From contig NZ_JAZAPB010000002.1 of assembly GCF_036321025.1 (NCBI RefSeq), positions 496,001-560,000 on the forward strand: a DNA stretch of 64,000 nt, read 5' to 3'. Shown here piece by piece: positions 43,210 through 51,539 of this stretch (positions are counted from its first letter, which is position 1; each line of letters begins with the position of its first letter). The position numbers and the translations under genes are program-made. The notes beneath the pieces were generated by a model, which saw only the letters and a list, made by a program, of their open reading frames with translations, was not told the origin of the DNA and did no database searches. This stretch comes from Alteraurantiacibacter hainanensis (GTDB lineage: Bacteria; Pseudomonadota; Alphaproteobacteria; Sphingomonadales; Sphingomonadaceae).

Positions 43210-44105
43210 CCTATACGGGAACCACTATCACAGAATTCTTCGATCGGTTTCCCGACGAGCAGGCGTGCCTTGCCCATATCTTTGAAACACGGTTCGGAGA
43301 CCATTCGCCCTGCCCGCGCTGCGGCGGGACCGGCGGATGGGCGCTCATCGGGGGGACGAAAAAGTACTTCCACCGATGCAGGCGACATATCTCCATTCTC
43401 GAGGATACGCCTTTCTACCGCTCCAATCTTTCTCTGATGGCCTGGTTCTACGCTCTTCTCTTATTTTGTAATTCCTCGACAGGCATGCGCTCCAGCTTCC
43501 TGCGACGTCAGCTCGGTATCGGTGTCAAGAGCGCACACCGCATGTGCAATATTGTCAGGACCCACATGGCAGCCTTCGAGCCGGCGCGGCGCCTTGGCGG
43601 AGAAGGCAAGCTTGTCCATATCGATGAAGCGCTCGTCAGCCATGTTGCCAATGGATGCCGCCAGTCGCCACATATCGTGATGGGAATCGAGTGCGAGGGC
43701 GAGGTTATCTGCGGCATGTTACAGGACCGCACCATGCGAACCGTAACCGCAGCAATTGCCAAATTTGTGCGACCGGGCTCGACGCTGGTGACCGACTGCC
43801 ATCTCGCTTACAGTTCACTCGCTCGGGAAGGCTGGGAACATATCTCGATCAATCACGCCCGCGCCTTCCACAACTTCGCCGGGATGACTAACAATCCGAT
43901 CGAGGTTGACTGGAGCGTGCTCAAGCGGACTTTGCGGCTCTATGGAAGGTTTTCGCCCGACAACCTATGGCTCTACCTCGCCGAGATACAGTTTCGCTAT
44001 AACCGTCGACGGGCCGTCAAGTCGCCGTTCCTCGAACTCGTCGGCTCCTTCCCCGGCCACGGTCCAGAAGAGCTGCTGCAGCGCAAAGATTGCTTCCATT
44101 GGTGA
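43206..44105 (+). CDS. IS1595-family transposase with intact-looking triad
   Basis: GTG at 43206 overlaps the previous stop. The 299-residue product has a zinc ribbon (CPRCGGTGGWALIGG), RSNLSLMAWFYALLLFC and a plausible catalytic triad: HIDEAL (about 138-143), LVTDCHLAY (about 198-206) and NNPIEVDWSVLKR (about 236-248). It is a paralogue of the upstream protein. No terminal inverted repeats or target duplication are evident, so it may not be a free insertion sequence. Confidence 0.8.
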   Translation: MTYTGTTITEFFDRFPDEQACLAHIFETRFGDHSPCPRCGGTGGWALIGGTKKYFHRCRRHISILEDTPFYRSNLSLMAWFYALLLFCNSSTGMRSSFLRRQLGIGVKSAHRMCNIVRTHMAAFEPARRLGGEGKLVHIDEALVSHVANGCRQSPHIVMGIECEGEVICGMLQDRTMRTVTAAIAKFVRPGSTLVTDCHLAYSSLAREGWEHISINHARAFHNFAGMTNNPIEVDWSVLKRTLRLYGRFSPDNLWLYLAEIQFRYNRRRAVKSPFLELVGSFPGHGPEELLQRKDCFHW

Positions 44106-44291
44106 TTTGGAGGCGGCGCTACGTGATCGAGCCTCGCCATGGTCTTGGCGAATTTGAGCGATGCGTGTCGCCCCACAGGCCGGGGCTATGCCGGTTGGTT
44201 CGCAATTCGGAAAGAAAGGGCGGCTTCAAGGAACTGGATTAAAAGGAACCTGGCAAGTATATCTGCAGCCCGGGAATTGACGGGACAATTC

Positions 44292-44453
44292 ATGAGACAG
44301 CAGGAATGCGTGCGACATTGCTTGTCGCTACCGGAAAAAGCCGCACTCAAAACGCGGATGCAAGAGCTTCTCGCGGACCTTGAACTCGCACAGGAGGGCC
44401 TTGCTGCCGCACGTCTTTCCAGCGCGCTCGACGCACTCGAGATGGACGACTAG
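44292..44453 (+). CDS. Small helical hypothetical protein
   Basis: From the ATG at 44292 the 53-residue product reads MRQQECVRHCLSLPEKAALK and an LLADLELAQEGLAAARLSSA helix. It looks like an amphipathic or coiled-coil small protein. No family recognised. It begins the group that follows the transposase pair. Confidence 0.45.
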   Translation: MRQQECVRHCLSLPEKAALKTRMQELLADLELAQEGLAAARLSSALDALEMDD

Positions 44454-44514
44454 CTCGCAAGGGCGCAGGATCCGAAGCTGGCAAGCATGTGCGTGCTCGG
44501 CTATAGCTCAGGGC

Positions 44515-45030
44515 ATGTCACAAACCCGCATGACCCTTATCTCTCTGACCGAGAAACAACGCGAAGTAATGGCGTTCCTGGGCGAGGGGCGCACCGGCAA
44601 GGAGATTGCCGGCGCGCTGGGGATATCGGAATCGGCCGTTATCCAGCGTATCGAGAAAGTCCGGGCTAAGTTCGACGGGGCAACCCGGCACGAACTGGGA
44701 CGGATCTGGCGTGAACACGCCCCGGAGGATGATCAGGACATCTGTAAGGCTTTTACAGGCAAAAGTTTTCAGCTTCCGCCTGGTGCCATCCATCCCGAAA
44801 CAACCGGCAAGGACACGGCGGTGACGCATGTCGAGTTCATGGACTCAGCCTACTTTGAGGCTCAACCTCCATGGCAAGACACGTCGGAACCGCGGATCGT
44901 CCCCGAGGTGCTCGACGGTGAGAACGCCTCGACTTTTCGCTGGCTGTATGCGGTGGCTGCCGCGCTGGGGATCGCTTGCTTGCTGCTCGTGCTCCTTGCG
45001 GTGTCTCATTCGGTAAGCGAACTGATCTAG
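44515..45030 (+). CDS. LuxR-type helix-turn-helix protein with C-terminal membrane anchor
   Basis: The 171-residue product starts MSQTRMTLISLTEKQREVMA and continues FLGEGRTGKEIAGALGIS, a GerE/LuxR-type HTH at residues about 8-60. A polar middle leads to one hydrophobic helix at the end (LYAVAAALGIACLLLVLLAV). A DNA-binding domain tethered to the membrane suggests transcriptional control linked to an envelope signal. It lacks any N-terminal sensor domain. Confidence 0.7.
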   Translation: MSQTRMTLISLTEKQREVMAFLGEGRTGKEIAGALGISESAVIQRIEKVRAKFDGATRHELGRIWREHAPEDDQDICKAFTGKSFQLPPGAIHPETTGKDTAVTHVEFMDSAYFEAQPPWQDTSEPRIVPEVLDGENASTFRWLYAVAAALGIACLLLVLLAVSHSVSELI

Positions 45031-45094
45031 TTCTCTCCGCCTCCCACAGGATCGCACTGCCTGGTTCGAGAGCGCCGGGCGGAGGAGAACTAAG

Positions 45095-45421
45095 ATGCTT
45101 ACCTTTGAAGCCGCTTCGCAGCGGATCGCCGCCGATCTCGAACAGGCAGAGATCCTGGCCAACGAATTGCAACGGGCGATTGCCCGGTTGCAGCTCAGCA
45201 TGATGAACCTGCGCCTCGATACCGATATCGCTCCATATGAAGGGCAGGCCTCGGTCATCCGCGTCCAGGAGGCGCAGTCAAAGGCGGTCGCCCTGCAGAG
45301 CGACCTGCTCAAGGCCCACAAAGGTCTGCGCTCCGACTTTACCCGCATCACTATGGTTCCTGACGATCGTGACCGTTGTCCGGCCGAGCCGTTCACGACC
45401 GGCGCCCGGGACGCTGCCTGA
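45095..45421 (+). CDS. Coiled-coil hypothetical protein
   Basis: The 108-residue product is predicted helical with heptad-like patterns (IAADLEQAEILANELQRAIA and VQEAQSKAVALQSDLLKAHK). GGAGGAGAAC precedes the ATG. No family recognised. Lying between a membrane-tethered regulator and a four-segment membrane protein, it may be part of one complex, which is inference. Confidence 0.55.
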   Translation: MLTFEAASQRIAADLEQAEILANELQRAIARLQLSMMNLRLDTDIAPYEGQASVIRVQEAQSKAVALQSDLLKAHKGLRSDFTRITMVPDDRDRCPAEPFTTGARDAA

Positions 45422-45463
45422 CGGTGCTTGACGATTGGGGCTTTCCCCGGTGGAGAGAAGTCC

Positions 45464-45946
45464 ATGTGGGAAGCCCTTTTCGTCGAATACCGCTCTTACG
45501 TGCAATCGGGCGTCTTCGTTGCGCTGGCAGCCTACGCTCTGTTGCGGGGGGACATGCCCGAAAAGCTGGCTGCGTCGGTTTTCGTGGGTGCTGTCCTACT
45601 TGATAACGTCTATCACGCCGCATTTCCAGACGGCAGCACCTACGACAGCATCAACATCGGCCATCTCGTTCTCGATTGCCTCATGCTTGTTGCGCTCGCG
45701 TACCTGGGTCTACGCGCAAACAGGATTTATCCGCTATGGTTGCTGGCAGCTCAGCTCATATCCACGGCGATGCACCTCCACCGTGCCTTCGTTCCGGAGA
45801 TTCACCCCTTCGCCTATTGGGCACTGACGCGCGTACCGTCGTATTTGCAGATGTTCGTGCTGCTCGCAGGAATCGCGGCGCACCATCGCCGAACTCGGCG
45901 CGGGATGGTGGTGAGACCCTGGCGCGTCAACTCGAAGCGATCCTAG
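45464..45946 (+). CDS. Four-segment membrane protein
   Basis: From the ATG at 45464 the 160-residue product has four hydrophobic segments: SGVFVALAAYALL, ASVFVGAVLLDNVYHAAF, LDCLMLVALAYLGL with WLLAAQLISTAMHLHRAF, and YLQMFVLLAGIAA. His residues in NVYHAAF, MHLHRAF and VPEIHPF lie near membrane faces. Similar small proteins occur in sphingomonads as hypothetical genes. The RadC-like gene starts within or just after its 3' end. Confidence 0.6.
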   Translation: MWEALFVEYRSYVQSGVFVALAAYALLRGDMPEKLAASVFVGAVLLDNVYHAAFPDGSTYDSINIGHLVLDCLMLVALAYLGLRANRIYPLWLLAAQLISTAMHLHRAFVPEIHPFAYWALTRVPSYLQMFVLLAGIAAHHRRTRRGMVVRPWRVNSKRS

Positions 45947-46503
45947 GAAATGGTGGGAGGGCGGCCGCTGAGGTCCTGATCGCACGCTTCGGCTCCATCG
46001 GAAGGGTGATGGCGGCATCGCGTGAAGCCCTTGCAACAACGCTGGGTCCTGACCATCCTGCTATTGACGCCATTGCTGCTGCCAAGGCCCTTGTTCATCT
46101 GGGTTTCCAGGAACAACTGATCGGGGCGCCCGTCGATCGCGGCGATCCGCGGCTCCATGCCTATTTGCGTGCCAAGCTCCTGCATCCAAGTCAGGAGTGT
46201 CTGTTCGCGATTTTCATGGATAGGGGCGGGCGCTACCTCGGCGGCGAAATCGCTTCCATCGGGGATGCAAATCGTCTCCAGGTCAGCGTTCGCAGCATTG
46301 TTCACCGTGCGCTCGACACCGAGGCATCGGCCATCCTGCTCGCCCACAATCATCCTTCAGGTGACTGCAACCCAAGCCCGCGGGATATTACCGAGACGCG
46401 TCGGCTTGCTTCCATCCTTGCTGCCATCGATCTTGCACTCGTCGATCACCTTATCGTGAGCAGCAACGGGGTTTTCAGTCTCGAGAAAGGCAAACAACTG
46501 TGA
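45817..46503 (+). CDS. RadC/JAB-domain protein with unusual N-terminus
   Basis: The JAB domain has a complete JAMM metal motif, AHNHPSGDCNPSPRD (HxH-x7-S-x2-D), and before it a helix-hairpin-like AEVLIARFGSIGRVMAAS. RadC-like proteins are often carried on mobile DNA; their activity is unproven. The start is unclear: TTG at 45817 is the only usual start after 45736 upstream of conserved sequence, but has no ribosome-binding site and overlaps the previous gene. The downstream gene is coupled by GTGA. Confidence 0.7.
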   Translation: MGTDARTVVFADVRAARRNRGAPSPNSARDGGETLARQLEAILGNGGRAAAEVLIARFGSIGRVMAASREALATTLGPDHPAIDAIAAAKALVHLGFQEQLIGAPVDRGDPRLHAYLRAKLLHPSQECLFAIFMDRGGRYLGGEIASIGDANRLQVSVRSIVHRALDTEASAILLAHNHPSGDCNPSPRDITETRRLASILAAIDLALVDHLIVSSNGVFSLEKGKQL

Positions 46504-47057
46504 CACAAGAGACGGAACGGCACCAGGCAGGCCGGCTGCGAGCAGCCGCTCACGAAATGCTTGCCTTGGCGGACGAACTCGAGGGCGGTTATCGCATCCG
46601 CGCGTCGAAACTCACCATAACGGAGACGGCGACGCGAAGCGCGCTCATGGCCCAGGCTGCCAAGTGGGTGCAGGTTCGCGGAAGCCGCGAAGCGATTTTC
46701 GGGACCGGTCTCTTCGCAGAGCCAGCCTGGGACATGCTCCTTTTCCTTTTCCTCAAGGCTGGAGAGCAAAAGCGTGTGCTCAAGACCGCGGTGACCAACG
46801 CCTCTGGCGTCTCCCACAGCACTGCACTGCGCTATCTGAGCTTGCTGGAAAAGGAGGGGCTGGTGCAGGTGGAAAAGACCCAGCGCGACAATCGCGCCCA
46901 GCTCGTGTCGCTCACCCCGGGCGGGCTGCTGAAGATATCGGCCTGCATTGCTCGCTCGCTGCGAAAAGAGCGTTACGATCTGGACGCCCTTGCCGATGCT
47001 CTCCCGACCAAAGGCAAGGAGCCGCTATCAAGTCTGTCCCGAGCGGCGGCCAGCTGA
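46500..47057 (+). CDS. Winged-helix (MarR-like) regulator
   Basis: The 185-residue product has a winged-helix domain at about residues 95-150: KTAVTNASGVSHSTALRYLSLLEKEGLVQVEK followed by a beta-wing, in the MarR style. The N-terminal half is helical without an obvious ligand domain. It is translated from a GTG overlapping the RadC-like stop and may autoregulate the group from the transposases onward. Confidence 0.7.
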   Translation: MTQETERHQAGRLRAAAHEMLALADELEGGYRIRASKLTITETATRSALMAQAAKWVQVRGSREAIFGTGLFAEPAWDMLLFLFLKAGEQKRVLKTAVTNASGVSHSTALRYLSLLEKEGLVQVEKTQRDNRAQLVSLTPGGLLKISACIARSLRKERYDLDALADALPTKGKEPLSSLSRAAAS

Positions 47058-47064
47058 CGTAGAA

Positions 47065-47535
47065 TCAATTGCTGGGTCTGGCGCAGGGGAGTGACGCCAG
47101 ATCCTCTTGGGTGAGACTGACCCCGATCGTTTTCATCACCGCGCCGAGCTTGACCAGGGCTAAGGAATTGCAGCTGTAGTGAACTTCCACGTCGGAGCCG
47201 CACGGCGATGCCGTGCATATTGCAGGGCCGCAATACGCCTGCGAGATAAGAAAGCCGAAGGGCGCTCCGGCAACGAACTTGGCAGCGGCCGTTTCCACGG
47301 CACCGGCCTCGAGCAATAGCTCGAGATCTGAACTATCGTGTTCATATCCCAGCAGCGTGCTGACCTCACGCGGAGCCGACTGCATGAGGATGGCTAACTT
47401 CCGCAGACAGTCGACTTCCTCTCGTACACCTTGGGCTGCAGCACACAGTCTCAGCCACGATACGAGGCAGTCGCGCCAGGCGTCGGTGTCGAGTGGGCCT
47501 GACAACAGGTCAGGAACCGAAGGGAGGAAGTACAT
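47065..47535 (-). CDS. Hypothetical protein with several cysteines
   Basis: The 156-residue product is mainly helical, with Cys clusters in SQAYCGPAICTASPCGS and HYSCNSLAL. It is convergent with the winged-helix gene (7 bases between stops). The family is not recognised; the coding call rests on length, codon pattern and protein-like composition. Confidence 0.5.
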   Translation of the reverse strand: MYFLPSVPDLLSGPLDTDAWRDCLVSWLRLCAAAQGVREEVDCLRKLAILMQSAPREVSTLLGYEHDSSDLELLLEAGAVETAAAKFVAGAPFGFLISQAYCGPAICTASPCGSDVEVHYSCNSLALVKLGAVMKTIGVSLTQEDLASLPCARPSN

Positions 47536-48288
47536 CCATTCCCGAGGTATCGATCCGTCCAGCTGTCATGTCAAATGCCTACGATCACCGAACTCAGGTG
47601 CCGAGGAAGCCCCCCAGCGATGGGTAGCGTATCGGATCAGACAAGCATCGGTGAGCGGTCAGTGGACGATAATGGACGATCTGGCCAGGAAGGCTCGCAT
47701 TCGTCCAAGTCCAGCAAGCGCAGCCGGTGGGGGCCGGGTCACAATCCGTGACCGGGCCAGTATGGTGCTTCCCCCGGGCGGGTGGGCGAGCGGAAGCGAG
47801 ACATCACGCGCCGAGCGAGAGCTCACCAAGACGGTGACCTTCCAGGTAGTGGTCGACCATTTCCCGGTCTGCGTGAACGAGAATGTAGCCCGAAGGATGG
47901 ATACCCCTCCTTGCGCGGCGATAACCTCGATAAAGCCAGAAGCATCGACGCAGTCGGTAGATCGGACCCCGCGAACTCATCCTATGCCCTCCGTGTGACT
48001 GAACCAACAATACGAATCTCGAATCACCCGAGGTCTTTGCTCCCTCGGCACTGTGATCCGAAGGGTGCGTGACCTTCACCGCATGTAAGGGTTCAATTTA
48101 TCACACGTTCTCGCCAGGGGAAGACAAGAAATGCTGCACATGCGAACACTCTGATGGGAGTGTGGCCTCGCCAGAACCTCGAGGCCTGCGTGACCCGGCC
48201 CACGGCCCGGCCGAGCGGTTGCGGAGCGCTGGCGACGAGCGGACAAAGCGGAGAGCGATGATCGAAGAAGTCTTCGAAAGGGGCCGTA
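47536..48288. other. Region without supported gene
   Basis: A minus-strand frame near 47804-48079 ends in IHPSGYILVHADREMVDHYL, which looks protein-like but has a poor N-terminus; it may be a decayed gene. Nothing else is supported. Confidence 0.3.
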
Positions 48289-48777
48289 TCAGTCAACGCT
48301 CGAGGGTTCGGCAAAGCGTGGCGGCCATTCATACAGGCCGCTGGCCTTGAATGCCGTCCACTCGGGATCCCGGTCGTCTTCGACGAGGCAGGGGAGGATC
48401 GGAGTATGGTCGCCGGCGGGGTCTACGTCGAAGAATTCGTGCATCCAGCCTCCGGGCCTGAAGAGATAGATATCGATCGTGCCGTCATCGGCGATGTTGA
48501 ACGAGAGCCGCTTCTCGCCCCGAAGGATGACATCGACGAGCGTCCACCCGGGCCGCGGCAGGATGCATTCGGCAATCTTTGTTTCTGATCGCCGCGCCAT
48601 GCAGCGGAACCTGTCGGGGGAACTGGTGACGAGGAGCGGAGGAAGGTCGATGCGGACCTCTGCGCGGGAGGTGCCTTGGGCGCGCGGGATGCTCACACCG
48701 CGTTGCTCGGCGAGTTCCTGGATGGCAAAGTGGATGGCCTGGATGCGTGCGATCTTGGCCGCGAAATTCGCGTTCAT
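48289..48777 (-). CDS. Hypothetical protein
   Basis: The 162-residue product begins MNANFAAKIARIQAIHFAIQ, with later TLVDVILRGEKRLSFNIADD, FRPGGWMHEFFDVDPAGDH and a C-terminal GLYEWPPRF. Mixed alpha/beta; no membrane segment or signal peptide. No family recognised. Codon use resembles the neighbours. Confidence 0.5.
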   Translation of the reverse strand: MNANFAAKIARIQAIHFAIQELAEQRGVSIPRAQGTSRAEVRIDLPPLLVTSSPDRFRCMARRSETKIAECILPRPGWTLVDVILRGEKRLSFNIADDGTIDIYLFRPGGWMHEFFDVDPAGDHTPILPCLVEDDRDPEWTAFKASGLYEWPPRFAEPSSVD

Positions 48778-49561
48778 GGGGTTTCCTTGGGGATGCTGGA
48801 CGCAGCCACGGACGTCCCACCGGGAGGTCGAGGCGGCGAAATGGGAGGGGGGGCTGAGCCTTCATCTTGAAAGCGCTCGGAGTATAGGCGAAATTCCCGG
48901 AATTGTCAAGTAAATACCTGATTGGACTCCAGAATTTCCGCCTTAAGGGTGGCGGGCAGTCCGGCCGGCGCGCGAAACCGGGTCCGGGCTTTTGGGGTCG
49001 CGAAAAGGAGGGGGCAACTGGGGTTCTCTGCAGGCTTGGCGAGATGTGAGAATACGGGCGAAATTATGCGAGAAAAGAAGGGCTGGTCTAAGAGGCTGAA
49101 TTTATTGGGCAAAAAGTTGCAGTGATGCGAGAGAATAAGGGTATTCTCGCTTCATTCCGCGATATGTCTCAAACTGGCTTGGCGCGGACCTGGGGTAGGG
49201 AATTTTCGAATCCCGCGCCTGTCGGGACGCGAACGACCCAGCGTGATTCGTAAAAGGCGACCCTCAATTCTCGCTCCAAGGACGATGACCGGGCCTTTAC
49301 GGGCGCGAAATACCGTTCCGTTCTGGTACACTTCTGATGCCTCTACGGACTCGCCGCAGTTCTGACTATCTATCGAAAAAATCAAATTGGCGTGCAGTGC
49401 ATTTACTTATTAAGGAGAAGTAATAAAAGTATAGAAAATAAGTAAAACACAAAAAATTAACGTTAACGTGGCATTGAAAATACGAATATATCTCTGGGTA
49501 CTTGCCTTCGACAGTTGTGACGAACACTCTTGGGTTCTCATCAACTATCAAAGGAGGCGAA
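48778..49561. other. AT-rich control region before recombinase operon
   Basis: No gene supported. The last 180 bases are strikingly AT-rich (49379-49475) compared with the GC-rich flanks, contain the palindrome TTAACGTTAA near 49457, and precede the recombinase operon. The region probably includes its promoter, and perhaps an attachment or protein-binding site. Confidence 0.5.
49127..49150. repeat. Inverted repeat with upstream direct copy
   Basis: GCGAGAGAATA and TATTCTCGC form a near-perfect inverted repeat around AGGG. The half-site GAGAATACGGG also occurs at 49048-49058. Confidence 0.5.
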
Positions 49562-50230
49562 ATGAAAAATTCATCCCAAAGGTTCTACCGCGCCATGCAG
49601 CATGCGATGGCTGCAGGTGTCGGGCAGCCGGGAATCCGCAAGCGGATCCCGGGCAAGCAGGCGCCGCTGCTCACAGGACGCGATATCAAGCAAGTCGAGA
49701 AGTTCATCCTCGAGCACAAGGGCGCCCCTTATGCCGATCTACTGAAATTCAGGCTCACTCTTTATGCCGGCCTGCGATGCAGGGAAGTCGCACTGCTGTC
49801 GATCGCCGATATCGTTGAGCCTGACGGAACGATATCCAAGGTGGTCCGCGTCCGGAGGGAAGTCGGGAAAGGCCGAAAGGAACGCTCGATCCCGATGCAC
49901 CCCAAGCTTACCGAAGCGGTTGCAAAGTTCCGGGAAGTCCACCCTAATATGGATTACGTAGCGTTCTCGCAGCAGTGGTATACCCCCAGCCGGCAATCAC
50001 CCTCCGTCCTAGCCAGCTATTTCTATCATCTTTACAAGGACGCAGGGCTTCCCACCCATTCCAGCCATTCCGGCCGCAGGACGTTCATCACGAATCTCGC
50101 GAGGAAGGTGGGGAAGGGCTACACCTTGCGTGACGTCCAACTGCTCGCTGGCCATGCCCGTCTCGAGACAACGCAGCGGTATATCGAGCAAAGCGAGAAC
50201 CTCGCGGGGCTGGTGGAGATGCTGAAATGA
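49562..50230 (+). CDS. Compact tyrosine recombinase
   Basis: The ATG at 49562 follows AGGAGG, giving 222 residues. The catalytic domain is complete: Arg in LTLYAGLRCREVALLS (about 80-95), the H-x-x-R box SSHSGRRTFITNLA (about 174-187), His in LLAGHARLETTQRYIEQ with Tyr nucleophile (about 199-215). The N-terminal core-binding domain is very short (about 50 residues). It is the first of four overlapping genes. Confidence 0.85.
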   Translation: MKNSSQRFYRAMQHAMAAGVGQPGIRKRIPGKQAPLLTGRDIKQVEKFILEHKGAPYADLLKFRLTLYAGLRCREVALLSIADIVEPDGTISKVVRVRREVGKGRKERSIPMHPKLTEAVAKFREVHPNMDYVAFSQQWYTPSRQSPSVLASYFYHLYKDAGLPTHSSHSGRRTFITNLARKVGKGYTLRDVQLLAGHARLETTQRYIEQSENLAGLVEMLK

Positions 50231-51345
50231 GCGCCCGCTGCGATTTCGACTTCCGCGAGTATCTTGGACATGGCCAGTTCTCGAGCCTGGATCCGAATGA
50301 CCACGGGACGGTAACGGTAGGTGCGAGTGCATCAGCGCAGGGCCTTGCCCTCGTCGCGCTGCCCGAAGGCCAGTTGCTTTCGAACAACCTCCGCAGCTAC
50401 GCCAACATCGTCATCGGACCGATCGAGGATGACTGGGAGCACATCGCCCGCCTCATCGACCTGTCGCCAAGCGTCCTGCAGCCGCCTGGCGTTGGTAAGC
50501 TTCTTTTGCGCCAGGGCAGCACTGATAGGTCGCTCAACAAAAAGCGGATCGAGAATCAGCTGGTCGCCACCTACGGCGAAGCCGTCGAGATCGTCGATAC
50601 CGACGCAATCTCGGACTGGGTGACGGTGACGAAGCCTCGTATCGCTTCGCCGGACATACCTCAGGAATGCGAATGGTCACGGCCAATCCTCATGGCGGCT
50701 GCAGAGGCAGCTCTGTACGCCGAACATCGGTTCCCGGCCAGGCCGCGCCATTTCATTGTGCCTAGGACCGGTGGTTCTCGCCCGCAATCAAGAGCGTTGG
50801 AAGAATCCGAGTCCGCCGAAGACGAAGGCGATATCCTCGAGGCTGACGCGTTTTCACCACCGCAAGACGGCGAAAGGCGTTCTGCGACGGCTATCAGTTA
50901 CACGAGGCCATTCTTGCATATCGTGACGGTTACGCGAGGAGACGACGGCAGGATCGTCATCGACCCTGCACACACCGGCCATTTCGAGTTCGATTGTCGT
51001 GAGGCCTCCTCCTTGCGCCAGCTGCAGTCAGATTTGATTGATCTGCTTCGAGACTGGAAGTTGACGCAGATCGGGCTGCGCTCGGGGCCGTTCATCGGAC
51101 AGTATCGGCTGCATGCGCTGGCCTACAAGATCGAGGGAGCCCTGCAGCTGATCGAGGGGGTGGAAACGAAGCTTTACCCGCTTGGCTTGATTCACGGCTT
51201 TGTCCGAAAATATGATCGCGCATTGCCCGACGCGTTTGAGAACGACATGGGCAGCGTGTGGCGCAAGGGTCAGGCCGAGGCAATCAAGACGGCAGCATAT
51301 TCGCTCGCGCGGGCGGAAGAAGACGCCGAAGAGGATCTGTCATGA
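50227..51345 (+). CDS. Unknown 372-residue protein inside recombinase operon
   Basis: It overlaps the recombinase stop by ATGA. There is no recognised family. Residues about 195-215 form an acidic linker (ESESAEDEGDILEADAF). The C-terminal third has alternating strand/helix character (FLHIVTVTRGDDGRIVID, IGLRSGPFIGQYRLHALAYK, LIEGVETKLYPLG), which recalls an RNase H-like fold, but catalytic acids cannot be assigned with confidence. The coupling suggests a partner in recombination. Its C-terminus is followed by two more coupled genes. Confidence 0.6.
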   Translation: MSARCDFDFREYLGHGQFSSLDPNDHGTVTVGASASAQGLALVALPEGQLLSNNLRSYANIVIGPIEDDWEHIARLIDLSPSVLQPPGVGKLLLRQGSTDRSLNKKRIENQLVATYGEAVEIVDTDAISDWVTVTKPRIASPDIPQECEWSRPILMAAAEAALYAEHRFPARPRHFIVPRTGGSRPQSRALEESESAEDEGDILEADAFSPPQDGERRSATAISYTRPFLHIVTVTRGDDGRIVIDPAHTGHFEFDCREASSLRQLQSDLIDLLRDWKLTQIGLRSGPFIGQYRLHALAYKIEGALQLIEGVETKLYPLGLIHGFVRKYDRALPDAFENDMGSVWRKGQAEAIKTAAYSLARAEEDAEEDLS

Positions 51346-51539
51346 CGCCCGCCAGGAGGAATTACCCGCGTAAGGTGGATATTATCCGCGCAGTGAGGGC
51401 GGCGAGGGAAAGCGGACTTCCGATAAAGGGTCTGGAGTGTCGGCCGGACGGGGTAACTCGCCTTCTCCCCGAACAGTCGCCAGACCCTGATCACGCTTCG
51501 TCAGAGTTTGACAATTGGGATGCCGCAGGTCGCTTATGA
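51342..51539 (+). CDS. Small protein between recombinase genes
   Basis: From the ATG at 51342 (ATGA overlap) the 65-residue product reads MTPARRNYPRKVDIIRAVRA, with GLPIKGLECRPDGVTRLLPE later. Similar short basic proteins often precede integrase genes in alphaproteobacterial mobile DNA; an accessory or excisionase-like role is possible but not shown. Confidence 0.6.
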   Translation: MTPARRNYPRKVDIIRAVRAARESGLPIKGLECRPDGVTRLLPEQSPDPDHASSEFDNWDAAGRL

